A stretch of 64,000 bases of DNA from Pedobacter sp. Leaf176. Lineage in GTDB: Bacteria > Bacteroidota > Bacteroidia > Sphingobacteriales > Sphingobacteriaceae. The notes beneath the pieces were generated by a model. That model had not been told where the DNA came from. It saw only the letters and a list, made by a program, of their open reading frames with translations, and did not search any database. The position numbers and the translations under genes were made by a program. This document shows positions 43,929 to 49,223 of the stretch, one piece after another. The stretch is from positions 564,280 through 628,279 of the forward strand of contig NZ_LMPD01000002.1 of assembly GCF_001424305.1 (NCBI RefSeq). The letters run 5' to 3'. How positions within the stretch are numbered: position 1 is the first letter of the stretch; every line of letters starts with the position of its first letter.

Positions 43929-45101
43929 CTAGAGGGTTTCCAACGCCTGTTCGATATCTGCTAAAATATCATTGATGTGCTCCAAACCAATCGATAAACG
44001 GATAGAACCTTGCTCTATACCTACAATATTACGTTCTTCTTCAGTTAGCTTGCTATGCGTGCTTGTTGCAGGATGTGTCGCGATGGAACGTGTATCGGCA
44101 AGGTTTGCAGAAATGGAGAACATTTTCAAGCCATCCATAAACTCACGGGCACCTTCCACACCGCCCTCAACAACGATGGTAACAATACCACCACCCTGCT
44201 TCATTTGCTTTTTAGCAATTTCATACTGCGGGTGTGATGGCAGGAAAGGGTATTTAACCAACTTAATTTTTGGATGCTTCTCTAAATACTCAGCTACTTT
44301 CAAAGCACTTTCGCAATGGCGATCCATACGTACGGCTAATGTTTCTAAACTTTTCGATAAAATCCAGGCGTTAAAGGGCGACAATGCCGGTCCGCTGTGA
44401 CGGGCGAATGCGACCACATCGGCAATTAGCTCTTTTGTTCCTAAAACTATACCGCCCAGCACTCGACCTTGTCCGTCGATATATTTTGTAGCGGAGTGGA
44501 TCGAAAGATGTGCACCCAACTTAATCGGTTGTTGCAGGTATGGTGTTGCAAAACAGTTATCTACCACCAAAAGTTGATTGTGTTTTTTTGCCAAATCGCC
44601 CAGAAAAGCCAAATCAATGATATCAATACCAGGGTTAGATGGGGTTTCAACGAAAATCATTTTGGTGTTTGGTTTAATTAAACCCTCCCAATTTTCCGGT
44701 TTATCTAAATCTGCGTAATCAAAAGTTACACCCCATTTTGAGAAAACATTGGTTAATAACTGATGTGTCGACCCAAAAACCGAACGACTTGAAACGATAT
44801 GATCACCTGACTTTAAGAAAGCTCCAAAGGTTGTAAAAATTGCTGCCATGCCTGTAGCAGTAGCAAAACCATCTTCAGCACCCTCCAAAAGACACATTTT
44901 TTCTATAAATTCAGATGTATTCGGGTTTGAATAACGACTGTAAACATTCCCTTCCTTTTCGTTAGCAAACAAAGCCCGCATTTCTTCAGCGTCATCGAAC
45001 TTATAGCTTGAAGTTAAATAAATTGGAGCAGAATGTTCTTTATGTGAGCTACGTTCGGTTTGAGTGCGTATCGCTATGGTTTCAAAGTTATCAGATTTCA
45101 T
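43929..45101 (-). CDS. metZ: O-succinylhomoserine sulfhydrylase-like PLP enzyme (Cys/Met metabolism)
   Basis: A 390-residue fold-type I PLP enzyme of the trans-sulfuration family. Visible are SAPIYLTSSYKF, YSRYSNPNT (substrate/PLP phosphate), the aromatic stacking region ATGMAAIFT, VDNCFATPYLQQP (Asp to PLP nitrogen), and the Schiff-base lysine in SATKYIDGQGRVLGG, the wording typical of MetZ. It would make homocysteine from O-succinylhomoserine and sulfide; cystathionine gamma-synthase remains possible. The frame is open to 45170, but that extension translates a TATCAAG intergenic repeat, so ATG 45101 is preferred. Confidence 0.88.
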   Translation of the reverse strand: MKSDNFETIAIRTQTERSSHKEHSAPIYLTSSYKFDDAEEMRALFANEKEGNVYSRYSNPNTSEFIEKMCLLEGAEDGFATATGMAAIFTTFGAFLKSGDHIVSSRSVFGSTHQLLTNVFSKWGVTFDYADLDKPENWEGLIKPNTKMIFVETPSNPGIDIIDLAFLGDLAKKHNQLLVVDNCFATPYLQQPIKLGAHLSIHSATKYIDGQGRVLGGIVLGTKELIADVVAFARHSGPALSPFNAWILSKSLETLAVRMDRHCESALKVAEYLEKHPKIKLVKYPFLPSHPQYEIAKKQMKQGGGIVTIVVEGGVEGAREFMDGLKMFSISANLADTRSIATHPATSTHSKLTEEERNIVGIEQGSIRLSIGLEHINDILADIEQALETL

Positions 45102-45105
45102 TTTT

Positions 45106-45235
45106 GTTAGTATCAAGATTTGAGTATTAAGTATCAAGATTTTGCATGGAGTATATTTTGCATCCCGCATTTTCGCCTTTTCGACTTGATACTTGATACT
45201 AAATACTTGCTACTCCTAAATCTTGATACTATTTA
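45106..45235. repeat. Inverted TATCAAG-keyword array between osmC and metZ
   Basis: The left arm (about 45108-45143) reads GTATCAAGATTTGAG then TTAAGTATCAAGATTT. The right arm (about 45183-45235) reads CTTGATACTTGATACT and CTTGCTACTCCTAAATCTTGA in the opposite sense. About 40 unrelated bases sit between. The right arm overlaps the 3' end of the osmC-like gene. Confidence 0.7.
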
Positions 45236-45641
45236 TTTTGTAAGTAAAATTAATTTTAGCAGAACGTCCTAAGATGTTCGACACGGAGCAATATTTATCG
45301 AAAGTCATGGCTAAGGCGCGTTCAACTTTTGCCTGGCTTAGATCGCCGTATAAATCGAAATGAATATCAATTTCATCGAAAATTGGTGGCATTTCTTCGT
45401 CTTTTCGTGTGGCATTAATCGCTATTTTAACATCATCAAGCGGTTCCTTTTGTTTAGTCAACACATTCACCATATCGATCCCACTACAACCACCCAGACC
45501 GACCAAAAGCATTTCCATTGGCCTGAATCCTTTGCCTTCCCCGCCAATTGCGGCTTTCGCATCCAATTCAACAGTAAAACCAGTCTCATTTTCTGCCTCG
45601 AAATTAAATTTTCCGCTTTTGCGGATGAGATTTATATTCAT
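45216..45641 (-). CDS. OsmC family protein
   Basis: A 141-residue OsmC/Ohr-superfamily protein, small dimeric thiol peroxidases. It contains GFRPMEMLLVGLGGCSGIDMVNVL (positions about 39-62) with the first conserved Cys, and the second in TFDKYCSVSN. Both cysteines are present, so peroxide reduction is plausible; YhfA-like members have unknown substrates. The last residues, NSIKI, and the stop codon are encoded by a TATCAAG repeat, which suggests the gene's natural end was altered. A tandem repeat begins at its start codon. Confidence 0.88.
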   Translation of the reverse strand: MNINLIRKSGKFNFEAENETGFTVELDAKAAIGGEGKGFRPMEMLLVGLGGCSGIDMVNVLTKQKEPLDDVKIAINATRKDEEMPPIFDEIDIHFDLYGDLSQAKVERALAMTFDKYCSVSNILGRSAKINFTYKINSIKI

Positions 45642-45968
45642 TTTGTTAGTATCAAGTATTTAGTATCAAGTATCAAGATGCATTTCGCTTTTGGTCTTTC
45701 TGCTTTTAACTTTCAGCTTTTGTTTAATTATATTCATTCTGTTAGTATCAAGTATCAAGATGCATTTCGCTTTGGTCTTTCTGCTTTTAACTTTCAGCTC
45801 TTGTTTAATTATATTCATTCTGTTAGTATCAAGTATCAAGACGCATTTCGCTTTGGTCTTTCTGCTTTTAACTTTCAGCTCTTGTTTAATTATATTCATT
45901 CTGTTAGTAGCAAGTATCAAGACGCATTTCGCTTGGTCTTTCTGCTTTAACTTTCAGCTCTTGTTAAA
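45637..45968. repeat. 81-bp tandem repeat, about four units
   Basis: Units begin TTCATTCTGTTAGTA at 45637 (96 bases, with an extra TATCAAG block), 45733, 45814 and 45895 (shortened). Each contains a TATCAAG pair and the text TTTGGTCTTTCTGC...AACTTTCAGC. The array fills the whole gap between osmC and ispE and carries partial copies of the osmC start region (ATGAATATAA on the minus strand). Because 81 is divisible by three, several frames stay open across it; I treat those as non-coding. Confidence 0.88.
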
Positions 45969-46767
45969 TATTATAATAAACTAAATTGTTTTTCTCCAGT
46001 TCAGGCAGTTTAACGGGCTCGTTAAAAATTGCAAATACCGACGAACCGCTACCACTCATTAAAGCGAATGCTGCGCCAGCGTCGTATAAACTGGTTTTTA
46101 TTTGATGAATTTGGGGATACTTTGCGAATACCGAGGGCTCGAAGTCGTTGATAACCTTATTTTTCCATGTTGTTGGCGACAAATGTATGATTTCTTTTAA
46201 GGATTGCAAAGGCTTTTTAGCTTTTACTAAAGCATATGCATCGGCCGTACTGACGTGTGCAGGTGGTTTTACCAAAACTTTAAACCAGGCTGACAAGTCA
46301 ACTTCACACTTTTCAAACTCATCGCCTTTGTTAAAGGCAAAAACAGGTCTATTTTCAATGAAGAAAGCACAGTCGGCACCCAACTGACGGGCATAATCTT
46401 CCATTTGCCTTATTGATAGGCCTAAATCGAATTTATCGTTCAACAGCTTAATTAGAAAAGCGCAGTCTGCGGACCCTCCTCCTAAACCAGCGCCCACGGG
46501 AATATTTTTCAATAGATTAATCTGCTGCGCCGGAATATCAAAATCATGTTTAACTAAATTGTAAGCCTTTACACACAAATTATCGTTTGCATCACCAGGG
46601 ATATCGATGCCATGAATTTTACAGGACGTAAATTCTGCATCAGTAATTTCCACCGAATCTTTTATATTAACCGGATAAAAAACAGTTTCGAGGTTGTGGT
46701 AACCGTCATTTCGTTTTTCAGTAATATTTAAACCAAGGTTTATTTTTGCGTTTGGAAAGGATAACAT
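45964..46767 (-). CDS. ispE: 4-diphosphocytidyl-2-C-methyl-D-erythritol kinase
   Basis: A 267-residue GHMP kinase phosphorylating CDP-ME in the MEP isoprenoid pathway. FPNAKINLGLNITEKRNDGYHNLE at the N-terminus holds the catalytic Lys and substrate loop, IPVGAGLGGGSADCAF (about 90-105) is the ATP-binding GHMP motif, and FALMSGSGSSVFAIF (about 233-247) the third motif. The gene is complete. Its 3' end runs directly into the 81-bp tandem repeat, and its probable promoter (46850-46857) leaves TATCAAG repeats in the 5' untranslated region. Confidence 0.93.
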   Translation of the reverse strand: MLSFPNAKINLGLNITEKRNDGYHNLETVFYPVNIKDSVEITDAEFTSCKIHGIDIPGDANDNLCVKAYNLVKHDFDIPAQQINLLKNIPVGAGLGGGSADCAFLIKLLNDKFDLGLSIRQMEDYARQLGADCAFFIENRPVFAFNKGDEFEKCEVDLSAWFKVLVKPPAHVSTADAYALVKAKKPLQSLKEIIHLSPTTWKNKVINDFEPSVFAKYPQIHQIKTSLYDAGAAFALMSGSGSSVFAIFNEPVKLPELEKNNLVYYNI

Positions 46768-46825
46768 TTATTTAGTATCGAGTATTAAGTATCAAGTATC
46801 AAGATTTATTGGCTATCAAGATTTT
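46768..46825. repeat. TATCAAG repeats in the ispE leader
   Basis: TTAGTATCGAGTATTAAG, then TATCAAGTATCAAGATTT and GGCTATCAAGATTT, lie between the ispE start codon and its putative promoter. Confidence 0.6.
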
Positions 46826-46849
46826 CTTTTCAATCGTTACAACACTTCG

Positions 46850-46857
46850 CAAACATA
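46850..46857 (-). promoter_or_regulatory. -7 promoter box for ispE
   Basis: On the minus strand TATGTTTG, an exact TAnnTTTG, 82 bases before the ispE ATG. Confidence 0.5.
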
Positions 46858-46984
46858 CAAAAGTCAGGCTTGTTTAAAAATCCGTTAATGTAGAAAACTA
46901 AAAAATTTCGGGAATAAGATTTTTTACATATTTGTAGTTAATTAATTATTTAATATTTGGAAGCCCTTTATGGGTTTGGGGTTT

Positions 46985-47806
46985 ATGAAACAATATTTAG
47001 ATTTAATGCAGCATGTGCTGGATAACGGAGCACAAAAACACGACCGCACGGGAACAGGAACCATCAGCGTTTTTGGCTATCAAATGCGTTTTAACCTGCA
47101 GGACGGCTTTCCCATGGTTACCACCAAAAAACTGCATTTAAAATCTATCATACATGAATTAATCTGGTTTTTAACTGGCGACACCAATATTAAATACCTT
47201 AAAGATAATGGCGTTCGTATCTGGGATGAATGGGCTGATGAAGATGGAAACCTTGGCCCGGTTTATGGTTCGCAATGGAGAAGCTGGCCAAGGCCTGATG
47301 GACAACACATCGATCAGATTACCAATATTATCAATACCATAAAAAATAACCCTGATTCCCGCAGAATTATCGTTTCAGCATGGAATGTGGCAGAGATTGA
47401 AAATATGGCTTTGCCACCTTGCCACGCATTTTTTCAATTTTACGTTGCCCCGCCTAATCCCCTGAAGGGGGAAACAAAAGGCACACTTAGTCTGCAATTA
47501 TATCAACGCAGTGCTGATATTTTTCTGGGTGTCCCATTTAATATCGCATCCTATGCTCTATTAACGATGATGGTTGCACAGGTTTGTGATTTACAAGCTG
47601 GCGATTTCGTACATACTTTAGGTGATGCACATTTATATAACAACCATATTGAGCAAGCGCATCTACAATTAAGCAGAGAACCAAAGCCACTGCCAACAAT
47701 GAAAATCAATCCTGAAGTGAAGAGCATTTTCGATTTTAAATTCGAGGATTTCACGTTGGAGAATTACGAGGCGCATCCACATATTAAAGGAGTTGTTGCA
47801 ATATAG
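46985..47806 (+). CDS. thyA: Thymidylate synthase with a repeat-encoded insertion
   Basis: A 273-residue dTMP-forming enzyme using methylene-tetrahydrofolate. It aligns with E. coli ThyA (264 residues) without other gaps: RTGTGT, the DGFP/TTKK region, the catalytic Cys146 in PPCHAFFQF, the phosphate-binding QLYQRSAD, and the C-terminal VAI. The extra length comes from residues 156-167, [12 protein letters not shown], which replace the DGK turn after FYVA. The DNA there is a palindromic intergenic-type repeat. The insert sits in a surface beta-turn, so activity is likely kept. Start ATG 46985 matches E. coli; an ATG 15 bases earlier is possible. Confidence 0.96.
   Translation: MKQYLDLMQHVLDNGAQKHDRTGTGTISVFGYQMRFNLQDGFPMVTTKKLHLKSIIHELIWFLTGDTNIKYLKDNGVRIWDEWADEDGNLGPVYGSQWRSWPRPDGQHIDQITNIINTIKNNPDSRRIIVSAWNVAEIENMALPPCHAFFQFYVAPPNPLKGETKGTLSLQLYQRSADIFLGVPFNIASYALLTMMVAQVCDLQAGDFVHTLGDAHLYNNHIEQAHLQLSREPKPLPTMKINPEVKSIFDFKFEDFTLENYEAHPHIKGVVAI
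47450..47485 (+). repeat. Palindromic repeat element inserted in frame within thyA
   Basis: The core CCTAATCCCCTGAAGGGGGA contains the palindrome CCCC-TGAA-GGGG. A related intergenic copy at 52267 (CCTCACCCCTTGAAAGGAAG) reads PHPLKGR in the matching frame, against PNPLKGE here. Confidence 0.75.
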
Positions 47807-47895
47807 TTCATTAGTTTCATTTGTTCATTGGTATCATTAGACCAAACGACAACATGTGGACACCGACATATAATTCATTTGTATCATTAGGCTAA
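47807..47895. repeat. Left repeat arm of the four-helix-bundle cassette
   Basis: TTCATTAGTTTCATTTG and TTCATTGGTATCATTAG start immediately after the thyA stop codon; TTCATTTGTATCATTAGGC recurs at about 47875. They are inverted relative to the AATGAAC units at 48345-48385. Confidence 0.65.
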
Positions 47896-47960
47896 GCATT
47901 TATTGGCTAAATCTCTATTCTAAATTCATCCCTTGTAATTATTCTGTAAACAAACTAATT

Positions 47961-48341
47961 ATGAGTTATAATCGCATTGAAGATTTAGAAGTTTATATGC
48001 TTGCTGAAGATTTGTCAAATGAAATTTGGGATATTACCACGCAATGGGATTTTTTCGCTAAAGATACTGTAGGGAAACAAATTTGCAGAGCTGCAGATTC
48101 AATTAGTGCAAACATAGCTGAGGGTTATGGACGTCTTCATTTTAAGGAGAATAAAAATTTCTGTTACTACAGCAGAGGTTCAATTTTGGAAACTAAGTCT
48201 TTTTTGAGAAAAATGCGGCATAGAGGTTTAGTTAGCGATGAAATTTACACCCAACTTTTCAACAAGCTTGAAATAGTACACATCAAGCTTAATGCTTATT
48301 TAAAATATATTGGAAAGGGCTCGTCTGGCACAAAATCATAA
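47961..48341 (+). CDS. Four-helix-bundle protein (S23/TIGR02436-like)
   Basis: A 126-residue helical protein of the family first known from 23S rRNA intervening sequences and related in fold to the Avd proteins of diversity-generating retroelements. It opens IEDLEVYMLAEDLSNEIWDIT, carries the signature ICRAADSISANIAEGYGR (about 52-69) and continues YYSRGSILETKSFLRK. Its biochemical role is unknown; no reverse transcriptase, variable repeat or rRNA is near. It lies between thyA and folA, which are usually adjacent, and between inverted AATGAAC repeat arms, which suggests it arrived as a cassette. Confidence 0.88.
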   Translation: MSYNRIEDLEVYMLAEDLSNEIWDITTQWDFFAKDTVGKQICRAADSISANIAEGYGRLHFKENKNFCYYSRGSILETKSFLRKMRHRGLVSDEIYTQLFNKLEIVHIKLNAYLKYIGKGSSGTKS

Positions 48342-48344
48342 ACG

Positions 48345-48385
48345 GATGAACCCGATGAACAAATGAACTAATGACAAATGAACTA
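48345..48385. repeat. Right repeat arm of the four-helix-bundle cassette
   Basis: Units GATGAAC, GATGAAC, AAATGAAC, TAATGAC and AAATGAAC follow the four-helix gene and run into folA. The folA start codon (48371) lies inside this arm. Confidence 0.7.
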
Positions 48386-48886
48386 AAAAGCCCTTCGCTT
48401 TGCATTGCCGTAGCAGTTGGCGAAAACTTCGCCATCGGTAAAAACAACCAGCTTTTATGGCACATGCCTGCTGATTTGAAGTTTTTTAAACAAACTACTT
48501 CTGGCCATACCGTTATAATGGGCCGCAAAACATTTGATTCTGTTGGCAGGCCATTACCAAACCGCAGAAACATTGTGATTACAAGAGACAGCGCGTTAAA
48601 TATCGATGGTGTTGAAGTCGTAAATAGTTTGGATGAGGCTTTGAATATTACCCGGGATGAAGAAAAGCCGGTTTTCATCGTGGGTGGTGCAGAAATTTAC
48701 CGCCAGGCTTTACCGAAAACGAATACATTATATTTAACCACGATTCATCATGCTTTCGATGCGGATACATTCTTTCCTGAAATTGATAGAAGCGAATGGG
48801 AAACCATAAGTTCTGAGTCTCACAAGGCGGATGAAAAGAATAAGTATGATTATACTTTTGAGGTACTTAAACGAAAAGGTAGTTAG
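48371..48886 (+). CDS. folA: Dihydrofolate reductase
   Basis: A 171-residue DHFR regenerating tetrahydrofolate after the ThyA reaction. Visible are IAVAVGENFAIGKNNQLLWHMPADLKFF in pieces: the GKNNQLLWHMPAD loop with active-site Asp, VIMGRKTFDSVGRPLP (NADPH binding), NIVITR, and VFIVGGAEIYRQALP. The C-terminal strand is complete. The first codons, MTNELK, are read from a repeat unit, and no other in-frame start precedes the conserved SLCIAVA, so the repeat supplies the start codon. It pairs functionally with thyA. Confidence 0.93.
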   Translation: MTNELKSPSLCIAVAVGENFAIGKNNQLLWHMPADLKFFKQTTSGHTVIMGRKTFDSVGRPLPNRRNIVITRDSALNIDGVEVVNSLDEALNITRDEEKPVFIVGGAEIYRQALPKTNTLYLTTIHHAFDADTFFPEIDRSEWETISSESHKADEKNKYDYTFEVLKRKGS

Positions 48887-48901
48887 TTTTTATCTATAAT
48901 T

Positions 48902-49084
48902 TTAACCGCAAAGATCACTAAGTTTTTCGCAAATTGCGCAAAGGCTTTTAAAAGCATTAACTGCTGCTGGCTTAACTGAAAATTAAATCATCATCTGGCT
49001 TGTACCCTATGCCCCTATTCGCAATTTGTTCCAAATCCGCTTTGTGCACTTTGCGCCTTTTTTCTGTGCACACTTTGCGGTTAA
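48902..49084. repeat. CGCAAAG inverted-repeat element upstream of secDF
   Basis: Perfect 12-bp arms TTAACCGCAAAG (48902-48913) and CTTTGCGGTTAA (49073-49084) bound 183 bases. Inner arms repeat the theme (CGCAAATTGCGCAAAG against CTTTGTGCACTTTGCGCC). No coding capacity. The wider gap 48887-49223 otherwise holds only the secDF promoter. Confidence 0.75.
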
Positions 49085-49169
49085 TGATTAAAAAACACAG
49101 ATTTCTTTGTATTAAAAATTAATCTTAATAAATTATCAATTAAGGGGTTCTATAATTTAAAAATTTAAT

Positions 49170-49177
49170 TAGATTTG
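49170..49177 (+). promoter_or_regulatory. -7 promoter box for secDF
   Basis: TAGATTTG, an exact TAnnTTTG, leaving a leader of about 40 bases before the ATG at 49224. Confidence 0.55.
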
Positions 49178-49223
49178 CCGACTTGTTAAAAAACAGCGAA
49201 AGACAAATTATTTTAAACAAACA

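Noticed and set aside
43929..45641. S-adenosylmethionine riboswitch upstream of the methionine gene
   Set aside because: I looked for a SAM-type aptamer before metZ and saw only TATCAAG repeats and the osmC coding sequence.
45666..45920. 84-codon minus-strand frame of three 27-residue repeats
   Set aside because: It is the translation of the 81-bp tandem repeat, whose period keeps all frames open; no promoter, no homology, and the plus strand is equally open.
45637..45968. Possible CRISPR array
   Set aside because: The units are contiguous 81-bp tandem copies without distinct spacers, and no cas gene is present.
47961..48341. Accessory variability gene of a diversity-generating retroelement
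   Set aside because: Although the fold family is related to Avd, there is no reverse transcriptase, template repeat or variable target nearby.
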